The notes: generated by a model not told the origin, from the letters alone. A stretch of 64,000 nucleotides of DNA from Microbacter margulisiae (GCF_014192515.1 NZ_JACHYB010000001.1:992001-1056000), one strand, 5' to 3'. Counted from the stretch's first letter, positions 28,586 through 37,674 are shown. Numbers and translations: made by a program.

Positions 28586-29158
28586 ATGAATAGCAGAGTA
28601 AAAATATCGATCCAGGGACTTATCAGTAGTAAAACAACCGTTAGAACGTTTGCCTTACTTTTGGGTGAAGAAACGGGAACACGTCGTGTTACCATCATCA
28701 TCGGACCTATGGAAGCAGAATCGATCGCTTTAAAACTTCAGGAGATTACTCCACCACGACCATTGACACACGACTTGATGCTCAATGCTTTAGAAATGTT
28801 TAACATTCAGCTTTCCGAAGTATATATTCATCGCTTTGAAAATGGCATTTTTTATTCCGAGCTTCTGCTATTAGGAAACGAACACTCTGAAGTGGTAGAT
28901 GCACGAACTTCTGATGCAATTGCCTTGGCAGTAAGAACTGGTTGCCCGATTTATATGGACAAAGCTATTTTTGATGAATTCGCCATTGAGATGGAAGAAA
29001 CAACAGTTGAGAACGAGGAAAACGACAAAGAGGACAACGAAAATCCGCCTACATTAGAAGAACTACAAGAGCAACTCAAACAAGCAATTGAAAACGAACA
29101 ATATGAAGAAGCAGCACGCTTACGCGATTTAATCAGTTCTCGCTCTACAAACAAATAG
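28586..29158 (+). CDS. Bifunctional nuclease family protein with UVR domain
   Basis: 190 aa. N-terminal BFN domain (DUF151): VRTFALLLGEETGTRRVTIIIG and DARTSDAIALAVRTGCPIYM. C-terminal UVR motif LEEQLKQAIENEQYEEAARLRDLI-like segment, as in UvrB/ClpATP-associated adaptor regions, joined by an acidic linker. BFN proteins have been linked to nuclease activity in plants and bacteria, but the role of this subgroup is uncertain. In many Bacteroidetes it lies near transport genes; here it precedes the division cluster. Confidence 0.88.
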   Translation: MNSRVKISIQGLISSKTTVRTFALLLGEETGTRRVTIIIGPMEAESIALKLQEITPPRPLTHDLMLNALEMFNIQLSEVYIHRFENGIFYSELLLLGNEHSEVVDARTSDAIALAVRTGCPIYMDKAIFDEFAIEMEETTVENEENDKEDNENPPTLEELQEQLKQAIENEQYEEAARLRDLISSRSTNK

Positions 29159-29504
29159 TTTTTCGGATTTGTAGTAAACTACACTCTGAAACGTATAGGC
29201 CTATAATCTGTGCGTACCTCAATAAAAACCATACCCTCCCCGACTTTTATATTTACAGCTTTTTTTATCAATAATCCATTTGATCAAAATAGTTTTTCTA
29301 TCTTTGTCTATAAAATAAGGGGGCTATTAAATAATTGTTTTTCATGCAAGATGCAGTTTGTTTAGCCAGTGCATTATATTGTGTTAATGGATAATGCTCG
29401 AAAATCCCGAGAAAATCATCTGCCTTTTTCAAAGGAAATGTAACGTGATCTTTTTATAAAAACAGAAAAACAAACAACAACCCTGAAAGAAGACATATTT
29501 GTGA
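29159..29504 (+). promoter_or_regulatory. Intergenic region with probable ftsQ operon promoter
   Basis: 346 bp without a gene. TATCTTTG at 29299-29306 matches the -7 box; TTTG at 29279-29282 lies upstream with a short 16-bp spacer. This would give a leader of about 190 nt before ftsQ. A 12-bp palindrome TATAGGCCTATA sits at 29194-29205. Confidence 0.5.
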
Positions 29505-30263
29505 ATGAAATTTTCTTGGAAAATAATCGGAATTATAATAGGCTGTTTAGCAGTTACTTCGTATATTATTGCTATAACGGTAATTTTTTCAGGAAAATCA
29601 GCTAAAGAAATTTGTCGTGGAGTAAATATTGTTGTAACTGACAGTGCTTCTGCAAATTTCGTAACATCTTATGAAATCAGGCAATTATTGAAAGAAAGCG
29701 GAATTTCTATGAAAGGTGTTATCATGGACAGGCTACATTTATCACAGATCAACCGTTTACTTTCAAACAATTCTTATATTAATCAAGTAGAATGTTACAA
29801 AACTCTTGACAACAAAATAAATATAAGAGTATCCCAACGCGAACCTATTGCTGAAGTTATGGGGATAACAAATTATTATATTGATAATAAATTAAATAAG
29901 CTGCCTGTTTTGAGAGGTAAACCAGCATTTGTTCCAATCATTTCGGGAGCTGTAAGTGATACATTTTTGCAACGGGATCTGTTCCCTTTTATACAATTCA
30001 TACATCAACATACATTTTGGAATGCACAAATAGAACAAATTTATCTTCCAAGTGATTCTATTGTTCAATTAGTTCCACGTCTGGGTGATTGTATTATAAA
30101 CTTAGGCACAATTGACCGATATGAGCAAAAAATGAACAAGTTAATGGCTTTGTATCAACATGCATTAAATCAAGTAGGGTGGAACCGATATTCATATATT
30201 GATTTACAATATACGAATCGGGTTATATGCACCAAACGTAACCTAGAACAACAGAGCAAATAA
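29505..30263 (+). CDS. ftsQ: Cell division protein FtsQ
   Basis: 252 aa bitopic membrane protein: short cytoplasmic start, one transmembrane helix (about residues 6-28), then a periplasmic POTRA domain (CRGVNIVVTDSASANFVTSYEIRQLL) and the FtsQ beta domain (YINQVECYKTLDNKINIRVSQREPIAEV). Identification also rests on its place directly before ftsA and ftsZ. Links cytoplasmic and periplasmic parts of the divisome. Confidence 0.88.
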   Translation: MKFSWKIIGIIIGCLAVTSYIIAITVIFSGKSAKEICRGVNIVVTDSASANFVTSYEIRQLLKESGISMKGVIMDRLHLSQINRLLSNNSYINQVECYKTLDNKINIRVSQREPIAEVMGITNYYIDNKLNKLPVLRGKPAFVPIISGAVSDTFLQRDLFPFIQFIHQHTFWNAQIEQIYLPSDSIVQLVPRLGDCIINLGTIDRYEQKMNKLMALYQHALNQVGWNRYSYIDLQYTNRVICTKRNLEQQSK

Positions 30264-30316
30264 GCTCTAAAATTACACATTAGGACTCTCACAAACTGAT
30301 AAACTGATTATTCACA

Positions 30317-31588
30317 ATGGACGCGACAAACACATATATAGCTCTATCCATAGGAAGTGCATACATCACTGCAGTAGCGGCACAAGTCAATGACGAAAGT
30401 CAAATCCGTATCCTAGCATCTGAAAGAAGACCTTCTGAAGGCATTCGTCATGGAGAGATTCTTAATCCCAGTGCCACAGGTTTTGTAGTCAAAAACACGC
30501 TTGAATTATTGGAGAATCGGATTAAAGAAAAGATTGCACGCGTTTATGTCGGTATTAATGGACGTTCCCTGAAAACTTTCAATACAACTCTTGAACGTGA
30601 ATTTCCACAACAAAAAAATATTCAAGCGTTTGTACTTGAAGATATGTATCAGGAAATTAATCAGGCTCAACTTGAAGAAGGAAAGATTTACGACATTTTT
30701 CAACAAGAAACTCTTATTGACGGAGAACCAGAAATGAATCCTGTCGGATGCAATTGTTTATCTATTGCTTCAAACTTTCGCGTAGTTGTTGGGAAGCCCG
30801 AATTAGGAGAAAACGTCAATAGATGTTTTGACCGAACAGGGTATACAACAGTGGAGACTCCTCTGCAAATTATAAAAACCGCACAGGCGATGCTTTCCCC
30901 TATTGAGCGCGAACAAGGATGTGTGTTGGTGGATTTTGGAGCAAGCTGCACATCCATCGTTGTATATCACCATAACCTGATGCGTTATTTATGGGTGCTC
31001 CCTTTGGGTGGAAATAACCTTACCCGGGATCTCATGTCATTGGGCGTATCAGAAGAAATCGCCGAAGAATTGAAAATACGTTTTGGAAATGCTATTTCAA
31101 AATCTGTTAATGCGACACAACGTGTAAATGTACGTTCAGAAGCCGATGAAACGACCATTCTGAAACTCCCTCTTCAAACCATAGCCATGGTAACCGAAGC
31201 ACGCGCAACAGAAATAGTAGATGCAGTCTGGAAAGCCATTCAACGTTCCGGAGTTTCAAATGATTTAGGAGCTGGCATTATACTTGCCGGCAATGCAGCC
31301 AAGTTACAAAACTTAGATCAATTGTTGCAACAACAAACCAATTTACCTGTTCGATTTGGATCCCACAGTCGTTTTCTGGCTGATGGTACACATCCGCAAT
31401 ATCATGACATTTCATATGCACCGATTATTGGGTTATTGCTTACTGCCAATCAGGATTGCCTCTACAAAGTTACTACACAAGAATCATCTGAAGTAAATGA
31501 ACCAAAAATTAAACGGAAAAATCCATTTTCCAAAATTGGGAATAAGTTGGCAGATAGTTTAGTAGATCTTTTCAAAAACGAATCATAA
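30317..31588 (+). CDS. ftsA: Cell division protein FtsA
   Basis: 423-aa actin-like ATPase that tethers FtsZ to the membrane. Phosphate loops: YIALSIGSAYITAVAAQ at the N-terminus and GCVLVDFGASCTSIVVYHH in the middle; adenosine motif GAGIILAGNAAKL. SHS2/1C domain region HGEILNPSATGFVVKNTLELLE. C-terminal KIGNKLADSLVDLFK is a plausible amphipathic membrane-targeting helix. In an operon with ftsQ and ftsZ. Confidence 0.96.
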   Translation: MDATNTYIALSIGSAYITAVAAQVNDESQIRILASERRPSEGIRHGEILNPSATGFVVKNTLELLENRIKEKIARVYVGINGRSLKTFNTTLEREFPQQKNIQAFVLEDMYQEINQAQLEEGKIYDIFQQETLIDGEPEMNPVGCNCLSIASNFRVVVGKPELGENVNRCFDRTGYTTVETPLQIIKTAQAMLSPIEREQGCVLVDFGASCTSIVVYHHNLMRYLWVLPLGGNNLTRDLMSLGVSEEIAEELKIRFGNAISKSVNATQRVNVRSEADETTILKLPLQTIAMVTEARATEIVDAVWKAIQRSGVSNDLGAGIILAGNAAKLQNLDQLLQQQTNLPVRFGSHSRFLADGTHPQYHDISYAPIIGLLLTANQDCLYKVTTQESSEVNEPKIKRKNPFSKIGNKLADSLVDLFKNES

Positions 31589-31723
31589 AGAATTTAATAT
31601 AAATAACATAAAGTCTTCCAACGATGAATTATCCAAGCATTACAACACATTGACAAAAGGAGACACGAACAATAACAAAACAAAGAGCTAGAAATTAACA
31701 AATTATTTTTCGATTGAAATACT

Positions 31724-33019
31724 ATGGGACCAGACAACGAATTTATCGACTTCGTTCTTCCGATGGAAAGCACATCTATCATAAAAGTAATTGGCGTAGG
31801 TGGAGGCGGAAGCAATGCAGTAAATCATATGTTTCATCGTGGTATCACTGATGTCACATTTGTGGTATGTAACACAGACAATCAAGCATTACAAAAATCA
31901 CCAGTTCCAATTAAAATTCAATTAGGTGCCCAAACCACAGAAGGATTAGGAGCCGGTGGCCGCCCTGAACGCGCTCGAGAAGCTGCGTTAGAATCAATTG
32001 AAGAAATTGAACAAGTGCTTAAAGCAAATACCAAGATGGTATTTATTACTGCTGGTATGGGTGGTGGTACAGGAACCGGTGCTGCACCTGTAGTAGCAAA
32101 AGTCGCTAAAGAATTGGGCATTCTCACAGTTGGGATTGTTACCATTCCTTTTGCGTTTGAAGGAAAGAAAAAAATAGCACAAGCGCTGGATGGTGTCGAC
32201 GAAATGGCAAAATATGTAGATGCATTATTGGTCATCAACAATGAAAAGCTCAGTCTCATCTACCCTGACCTTGAACTTCCAAATGCTTTTGCTCGAGCTG
32301 ACGATGTTTTAACTAATGCGGCCAAAGGCATTGCAGAAATCATAACGGTTCCCGGCTACATCAATGTTGACTTTGCCGATGTTTATACCATTATGAAAGA
32401 TGGTGGTGTTGCTATTATGAACACAGGATATGCAGAAGGTGAAAACAGGGTAACTAAGGCGATTGAAGATGCTTTACATTCTCCATTATTGAATAACAGC
32501 GACATTCAAGGAGCCAAGAAAATTTTGTTAAATGTCTACTGCTCAACAACCGATCCTGTAAAAATGGAAGAAGTGTCTGAAATCAACCGGTTTATGGAAA
32601 CAACTGGTTCTGACATTGAAGTAATTTGGGGGGCAAGTTTCGAAGATGGACTAGAAGAAAAAGTAAAAATAACCATCATTGCAACAGGATTCGATATTGA
32701 TCAAATACCCGATATGATTGGTGACAAAAACATTGAAGAGCTGAAGATTACCAAGAAGTCTCCAGCAAGGCAACCCCTCATAACCGAAGTCGATCAGGAT
32801 ATTACCTTCACCATTGAATCACCACAGCCAATAACATCTAAACCGGCTAGTCCAACGCAAACAGTAGCACAACAACCGGTAATCGAAAAATTTTATGGAA
32901 ATAAAACTTTTTCGCAACGTAAGCCTCAACTTAGTTTTCAATTAGAAGACATGGATGATGATGAAACACTTTCAAAGATCGAAAATATTCCGGCTTACAA
33001 ACGCAAACAAGAAAAATAA
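31724..33019 (+). CDS. ftsZ: Cell division protein FtsZ
   Basis: 431-aa tubulin-like GTPase forming the division ring. GTP-binding: GVGGGGSNAVNHM, the signature GMGGGTGTGAAPVVA, and the T7 catalytic loop with NVDFADVYTIM. Linker of variable sequence from about residue 335, ending in a basic tail (AYKRKQEK) rather than the classic proteobacterial C-terminal peptide, as is common in Bacteroidota. Start ATG 31724 gives a short N-terminal extension. Confidence 0.98.
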   Translation: MGPDNEFIDFVLPMESTSIIKVIGVGGGGSNAVNHMFHRGITDVTFVVCNTDNQALQKSPVPIKIQLGAQTTEGLGAGGRPERAREAALESIEEIEQVLKANTKMVFITAGMGGGTGTGAAPVVAKVAKELGILTVGIVTIPFAFEGKKKIAQALDGVDEMAKYVDALLVINNEKLSLIYPDLELPNAFARADDVLTNAAKGIAEIITVPGYINVDFADVYTIMKDGGVAIMNTGYAEGENRVTKAIEDALHSPLLNNSDIQGAKKILLNVYCSTTDPVKMEEVSEINRFMETTGSDIEVIWGASFEDGLEEKVKITIIATGFDIDQIPDMIGDKNIEELKITKKSPARQPLITEVDQDITFTIESPQPITSKPASPTQTVAQQPVIEKFYGNKTFSQRKPQLSFQLEDMDDDETLSKIENIPAYKRKQEK

Positions 33020-33058
33020 ATTCATCAGCTACAATAACACAATCAAAAACAATATATT

Positions 33059-33514
33059 ATGGGCATGTTTGAAACCATAAGCGAAGATATTAAAGCCGCT
33101 ATGCTGGCTAAGGAAAAAGTACGCCTCGAAGCGTTGCGTGGGGTAAAAAAAGAATTCATTGAGGCAAAAACCGCAAAAGGATCCGATGGCGAATTGCATG
33201 ACGATGTTGCCTTGAAGATTTTGCAAAAAATGGTCAAGCAACGGAAAGATAGCGCTACAATTTATATAGAACAAAATCGTCCAGAATTGGCTGAAAACGA
33301 ATTAGCCGAAGCAGCAATCATTGAGACATATCTTCCTAAATCTCTCAGTGACGAAGAATTAGACGTAGCAATCCGTGCCCTAATTACTGAGATTGGAGCC
33401 AGTGGACCAAAAGACATGGGAAAAGTAATGGGTGCTGCTAACAAACAGTTAGGCGGTAAAGCTGAAGGGAAGGTAATTGCAGAAAAAGTAAAATCCATAC
33501 TTAATTCACTATAA
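33059..33514 (+). CDS. GatB/YqeY domain-containing protein
   Basis: 151 aa, single YqeY domain related to the tail of the GatB amidotransferase subunit (KVRLEALRGVKKEFIEAK, IYIEQNRPELAENELAEAAIIETYLPK, DMGKVMGAANKQLGGKAEGK). Its position right after ftsZ is conserved in Bacteroidota. May act on tRNA or aminoacyl-tRNA, but function is not established. Operon ends with the hairpin at 33523-33565. Confidence 0.93.
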   Translation: MGMFETISEDIKAAMLAKEKVRLEALRGVKKEFIEAKTAKGSDGELHDDVALKILQKMVKQRKDSATIYIEQNRPELAENELAEAAIIETYLPKSLSDEELDVAIRALITEIGASGPKDMGKVMGAANKQLGGKAEGKVIAEKVKSILNSL

Positions 33515-33522
33515 ATCAAAAT

Positions 33523-33565
33523 AATAATTGCATTGACGAAATAAAGTTGATGCAATTATTTTTAT
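33523..33565 (+). terminator. Terminator of the ftsQAZ-yqeY operon
   Basis: AATAATTGCAT (33523-33533) and ATGCAATTATT (33550-33560) form an 11-bp stem with a 16-nt loop, followed by TTTATTT. Confidence 0.75.
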
Positions 33566-33570
33566 TTATA

Positions 33571-33621
33571 AATATTTTCCATTGGAAAATATTGAAATGA
33601 GAAAACATTGTCGTACCTTTG
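33571..33621 (+). promoter_or_regulatory. Promoter of the marR operon with a palindromic operator
   Basis: Near-perfect palindrome AATATTTTCC-ATT-GGAAAATATT (33571-33593, 10-bp arms, 3-bp centre). A TTG -33 box at 33592-33594 overlaps its right end, and TACCTTTG at 33614-33621 follows with a 19-bp spacer, a good match to the Bacteroidota promoter. A MarR dimer bound to the palindrome would block sigma contact at -33, so autoregulation is likely (inference). Confidence 0.75.
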
Positions 33622-33670
33622 CAAAACATTACTGTAAAATAAATAGTTTAACAACTAATATACTCTTCGC

Positions 33671-34015
33671 GTGAACTGCATTTGTACTTTGAGAAATATC
33701 TATAAAGCCGTTAATCAGTGCGAAAAGGAATTTGCGAGCAAGTACGGACTTACACTTAACGAAGCCATGATATTGTGTTCTTTAGAGACCAAAAGTCTTT
33801 GTGCGTCTGAATTAGCAGAAGTAAGTGATTTACAATGTTCTCAAACATCAAAGATTTTGAAATCATTAGAAGATAAAGAATTAATACAACGAACCTTAGG
33901 CAAAACTGACAAAAGAAACATGTTTTTTGGACTCTCAGAAAAAGGAGAAGCCATGTTGAAGGCTGTGAATGCTTTTCAGCAAAACATCCCAGAATTATTA
34001 AAACCATTATTATAG
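33671..34015 (+). CDS. MarR-family transcriptional regulator, cysteine-rich
   Basis: 114 aa winged-helix regulator with a GTG start at 33671. Core: LTLNEAMILCSLETKSLCASELAEVSDLQCSQTSKILKSLEDKELIQRTLGKTDKRNMFFGLSEKG, covering the recognition helix and the D-x-R wing region of MarR. Six cysteines (residues 3, 5, 17, 36, 44 and about 55) are many for so short a protein and hint at thiol-based sensing. It heads an operon with DUF6132 and thioredoxin-like genes. Confidence 0.87.
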   Translation: MNCICTLRNIYKAVNQCEKEFASKYGLTLNEAMILCSLETKSLCASELAEVSDLQCSQTSKILKSLEDKELIQRTLGKTDKRNMFFGLSEKGEAMLKAVNAFQQNIPELLKPLL

Positions 34016-34061
34016 AACTTCGACAGGCAATTAATCAAAACAATTATACAAAAACCGCTTT

Positions 34062-34301
34062 ATGAAAAATTGGATTACAAAGTTTTTGAAAAATAACTAT
34101 TTGAATATCATAGGTATTGTCTTAGGCGCTATTGGTGGTTTTTTTTATTGGCATTTTGTAGGATGTACTTCCGGGCACTGCCCTATTACAGGATCACCTT
34201 ATTATAGCACCCTGTATGGCGCTATTCTTGGCTGGCTGCTTTTCAGCATGTTCAAGCCAAATAAGAAAAAACAAAAGCATATCGAAGAAAACAACGATTA
34301 A
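34062..34301 (+). CDS. DUF6132 family small membrane protein
   Basis: 79 aa with two hydrophobic helices (about 13-32 and 49-64) and a basic C-terminal tail. Between them lies GCTSGHCPITGSPY with cysteines 35 and 40, the hallmark of the family. Function unknown; the paired cysteines and the thioredoxin gene 12 bp downstream suggest a thiol or sulfur-related membrane role (inference). Confidence 0.82.
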   Translation: MKNWITKFLKNNYLNIIGIVLGAIGGFFYWHFVGCTSGHCPITGSPYYSTLYGAILGWLLFSMFKPNKKKQKHIEENND

Positions 34302-34313
34302 ACAACCATCAAT

Positions 34314-34805
34314 ATGAATCATCTCAAAAAATGGGTTTTTCTAAGCTTGGCTTTACCTTTGTTGTTTTTGTCGTGCAACAATAAAAAAGAAGCAAATAAC
34401 AATACTAAACAAGTAAATAAAATGGGAACAATTGAATTAACAAAAGCCGATTTTCTGGCAAAAGTAATGAATTACGAAAAAAACCCACAACAATGGGTTT
34501 TTGAAGGGAAAAGACCTTGTATTATAGATTTCTATGCCAACTGGTGCGGCCCTTGCAAAATGTTATCTCCGATTATGGAGGAATTGGCAGAATCACCTGA
34601 GTATGCTGGTAAAGTAGATTTCTATAAAGTGAATACAGAAGACGAACCAGAATTAGCGGCTGTTTTTGGCATTCAAAGTATTCCCTCAATTTTGTTTTGT
34701 CCATTAAACGATAAGCCACAAATGGCACAAGGAGCACTTCCCAAAGAAACATTAAAACAAGCTATCAATGAAATTTTGCTGCAAGAAGCTCCGGCAAAAC
34801 AATGA
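34314..34805 (+). CDS. Thioredoxin-fold lipoprotein
   Basis: 163 aa. Signal peptide with lipobox (PLLFLSC, Cys21), so predicted to be membrane-anchored outside the cytoplasm, then an Asn/Lys linker and a thioredoxin domain with the classic WCGPC active site (77-81) and cis-Pro region GIQSIPSILF. Likely reduces or exchanges disulfides in the periplasm. Last gene of the MarR operon; terminator at 34922-34963. Confidence 0.92.
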   Translation: MNHLKKWVFLSLALPLLFLSCNNKKEANNNTKQVNKMGTIELTKADFLAKVMNYEKNPQQWVFEGKRPCIIDFYANWCGPCKMLSPIMEELAESPEYAGKVDFYKVNTEDEPELAAVFGIQSIPSILFCPLNDKPQMAQGALPKETLKQAINEILLQEAPAKQ

Positions 34806-34921
34806 ACCAAGTATGATCAGGTATGTCCCAATCAAAAAACATGATACAAAAAAGCTTTATATCACATAAAGAACTATTTAGGACAATCTCTTGATCCAGA
34901 AGATACGTTTCATATTGCAAA

Positions 34922-34963
34922 AAAAAATCCCTACTTTTGTACACTAAAAAGCAGGGATTTTTT
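34922..34963 (+). terminator. Terminator after the thioredoxin gene
   Basis: AAAAAATCCCTACTTTT (34922-34938) pairs with the AAAAAGCAGGGATTTTTT segment ending at about 34963, one mismatch; loop about 8 nt; T-rich end. Confidence 0.85.
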
Positions 34964-35078
34964 ATTTTTATAACAATACTCAGTCTTCATCTTCGCGAAG
35001 TGATTAAACACAAAAGTATAAACGTAATATTCAAAATCCGAACTTTCAAAAACAAAATTATCATTAAAATAAAGCCAA

Positions 35079-35588
35079 ATGCGAGCAGATATTATTAAAC
35101 ATGCCATGCAATATGGCCTTTATCTTGGCCTCATTCTAGGTGCAAAATTCTTTTTGGCCATGACCCAAAGTGCGTTTCTAAGTTTCTTTGCAATGATTAT
35201 GTGGCTGGCTATTCCATTCTTCATTTATTTAATCGTAAAAAAATATCGCGATGAACAATTAGGGGGATTTATATCTTTTCATGAGGGGTGGTCACTTAGT
35301 TTTTGGATTATATTTTTCGGAGGAATGATCCTGGAAGTTATACAATTCGTTTATTTTCAATTCATCAACACAACATATTTGCCTGACATATTGCAGCAAA
35401 CCACGCAAATGATGGATAAGATGAACTTGTCTATGCCACATCAGAATCTTGATATCATGGAAAAAATCATGACACATCCGAATTTATATGTGTTAACCGA
35501 CTTTATCATGTATACTTTAATTAGCGGGGCAATCCTTTCGCTTATTATAGCAGCATTTGTCAAACGAAAAGCGAATCCATATCAATAA
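35079..35588 (+). CDS. DUF4199 domain membrane protein
   Basis: 169 aa with four predicted membrane helices (two near residues 11-53, one at about 69-93, one at about 138-160) and a hydrophilic stretch NTTYLPDILQQTTQMMDKMN between the third and fourth. Matches the DUF4199 pattern (ISFHEGWSLSFWIIFFGGMI). It precedes a GT2 gene by 17 bp in Bacteroidota genomes with this arrangement; the role is unknown. Confidence 0.82.
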   Translation: MRADIIKHAMQYGLYLGLILGAKFFLAMTQSAFLSFFAMIMWLAIPFFIYLIVKKYRDEQLGGFISFHEGWSLSFWIIFFGGMILEVIQFVYFQFINTTYLPDILQQTTQMMDKMNLSMPHQNLDIMEKIMTHPNLYVLTDFIMYTLISGAILSLIIAAFVKRKANPYQ

Positions 35589-35605
35589 TTTTCAGAGCTT
35601 TACCT

Positions 35606-36559
35606 ATGGATATTTCCATCATCATACCACTGTTCAATGAAGAAGAATCTCTTCCAGAATTATTTTTCTGGATCACGACAGTCATGGAAAAAAATCATTA
35701 TAGTTACGAAATCATTTTTATCAATGACGGAAGTACAGATCATTCCTGGAACGTAATAGAAGAACTGCATCAAAAGGCACCTAACGTCGTAAAAGGCATT
35801 AAGTTTCGTCGAAATTACGGGAAATCTCCGGCTCTTTTTTCTGGATTTGCAAAAGCTCAGGGAAATGTGGTTATCACAATGGATGCTGATTTGCAAGATA
35901 GTCCTGAAGAAATTCCCGGATTGTATGATATGATTGGTCATCAGGGATATGATTTGGTATCTGGCTGGAAGAAAAAACGACATGATGGCACTTTTAGCAA
36001 AAATCTACCATCAAAAATATACAATGCAACAGCAAGAAAAGTTACCGGACTAAAACTACACGATATGAATTGCGGCCTAAAAGCTTACCGCAATGAAGTA
36101 GTTAAAAATATCGAAGTATATGGTGAAATGCATCGGTATATTCCCTACTTAGCTAAAGTTGCTGGATTTACAAAAATCGGAGAAAAAGTAGTGACACATC
36201 AGGCTCGTCGCTTCGGAAAATCCAAGTTTGGACTCAATCGTTTTATAAATGGCTATTTGGATTTATTTTCTCTTTGGTTTCTAGCTCGTTTCGGGAAAAG
36301 ACCCATGCATTTTTTTGGCTTTTGGGGTAGCGTTATGTTTTTACTGGGATTTATTGCTGTACTTGTCGTAGGAATTATGAAATGGCATGCTTTAATCACT
36401 CACACAAGAGCTCCATTAGTAACTTCGACTCCTTATTTTTATTTGTCACTCACGATGATGATTGTTGGGACACAATTGTTTTTATCAGGATTTGTTGGCG
36501 AATTAATTTCAAGAAATTCGGTTGAAAGAAACAGATATAATATCGAAAAGGAAATATAA
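35606..36559 (+). CDS. Glycosyltransferase family 2, dolichol-phosphate-mannose-synthase/GtrB-like
   Basis: 317 aa. N-terminal GT-A domain: DISIIIPLFNEEESLPELF, EIIFINDGSTDHSW, FRRNYGKSPALFSGF and the DXD motif MDADLQDSPEEIP near residues 91-104. Two C-terminal membrane helices (about 235-258 and 273-296). Proteins of this kind transfer a sugar from a nucleotide donor to polyprenyl phosphate. Close spacing to DUF4199 upstream. Confidence 0.93.
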   Translation: MDISIIIPLFNEEESLPELFFWITTVMEKNHYSYEIIFINDGSTDHSWNVIEELHQKAPNVVKGIKFRRNYGKSPALFSGFAKAQGNVVITMDADLQDSPEEIPGLYDMIGHQGYDLVSGWKKKRHDGTFSKNLPSKIYNATARKVTGLKLHDMNCGLKAYRNEVVKNIEVYGEMHRYIPYLAKVAGFTKIGEKVVTHQARRFGKSKFGLNRFINGYLDLFSLWFLARFGKRPMHFFGFWGSVMFLLGFIAVLVVGIMKWHALITHTRAPLVTSTPYFYLSLTMMIVGTQLFLSGFVGELISRNSVERNRYNIEKEI

Positions 36560-36586
36560 AATCATAACGCTAATTACTTATCCATA

Positions 36587-37111
36587 ATGGAAATTGCATT
36601 AAACATATTACAATATACGCTTCCAGCCTTATTTGTATTGATTGCAATTTATTTCACTCAAAAGCAGCTCTTAAAAGGTGAAGCAGAACGACGTCGCACA
36701 GAGTTATTACGTGTTTATTCGTCATCGTTAACCCCAGTACGCTTACAAGCTTACGAACGATTAACGCTCTTTCTGGAGCGTATAGTTCCCGACCAATTAG
36801 TCACCAGAATCCCTTGTAACCAACTAAATGCAAATCAACTACATACCAGCTTATTAGAAACTATTCGAAAGGAAAACGAACATAATCTTTCTCAACAACT
36901 TTATGTAGGCAATGATGTTTGGATTATGGTTCAACATGCCAAAGAAAGCATGGTACAACTTGTGAATACATGTGCAGCTCAACTTACACCGCAAGATAGC
37001 GGAATACAATTAGCGAGTTTGATTCTTGATACATATCATGCAGTTGACGAAACACCAGTTCAGATAGCTATCGATTTATTAAAAAAAGAGATGAACGAAC
37101 GCTTTGGATAA
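36587..37111 (+). CDS. Conserved hypothetical protein, one membrane helix (DUF7935-like)
   Basis: 174 aa: one N-terminal hydrophobic helix (about 5-25), then a charged helical domain (EAERRRTELLRVYSSSLTPVRLQAYERLTLFLERI). It resembles a Bacteroidota-restricted family found next to this GT2; I recall it as DUF7935, with moderate confidence. Probably an anchored cytoplasmic domain. No enzymatic motif recognised. Confidence 0.65.
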   Translation: MEIALNILQYTLPALFVLIAIYFTQKQLLKGEAERRRTELLRVYSSSLTPVRLQAYERLTLFLERIVPDQLVTRIPCNQLNANQLHTSLLETIRKENEHNLSQQLYVGNDVWIMVQHAKESMVQLVNTCAAQLTPQDSGIQLASLILDTYHAVDETPVQIAIDLLKKEMNERFG

Positions 37112-37152
37112 TACAAAGTAAAAATTAAACGCAAACTATTAACAAGAACAAT

Positions 37153-37665
37153 ATGAACTTTTTAGAATTAGCCTCCAAGCGTACCTCGGTACGAAAATTT
37201 CAACAAAAGCTTGTTGAACAGGAAAAATTGGATTATATATTGCAAGCTATGCAGATAGCTCCAACAGCCGTCAATTTTCAACCACTGAAATTTATTGTCT
37301 TACAAGGTAAAAAACTCCAAGAAATTCAGCCTTGCTATCCACGCAATTGGTTTGAAACAGCTCCATTGTGCATCGTAGCTTGTGGAGATCATAACCGCTC
37401 ATGGAAACGATCAAGTGACGAAAAAGATTATTGTGACATAGATGTAGCGATTGCAACAACGCACTTAATGCTAGCTGCCACGGAACAAGGGCTGGGAACA
37501 TGTTGGATTAGTAACTTCGACGCCAAACAATGTAAAATCATTTTGTCATTGCCTAAAAATATAGAGCCACTGGCACTCATTCCAATCGGATATTCTGATG
37601 AAAAAGAAGAAGATTTAGATGAAAAAGTGCGTAAACCATTAAGTGAATTGGTTGAATATCGCTAG
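37153..37665 (+). CDS. Nitroreductase family protein
   Basis: 170-aa flavoprotein of the nitroreductase fold. N-terminal FLELASKRTSVRKFQ holds the FMN-phosphate-binding Arg/Ser, MQIAPTAVNFQPLKFIVL and GLGTCWISNFDAKQ are conserved FMN-pocket segments, and LALIPIGY marks the C-terminal part. Likely an NAD(P)H-dependent FMN reductase; substrate unknown. Confidence 0.9.
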   Translation: MNFLELASKRTSVRKFQQKLVEQEKLDYILQAMQIAPTAVNFQPLKFIVLQGKKLQEIQPCYPRNWFETAPLCIVACGDHNRSWKRSSDEKDYCDIDVAIATTHLMLAATEQGLGTCWISNFDAKQCKIILSLPKNIEPLALIPIGYSDEKEEDLDEKVRKPLSELVEYR

Positions 37666-37674
37666 CCAACTACC

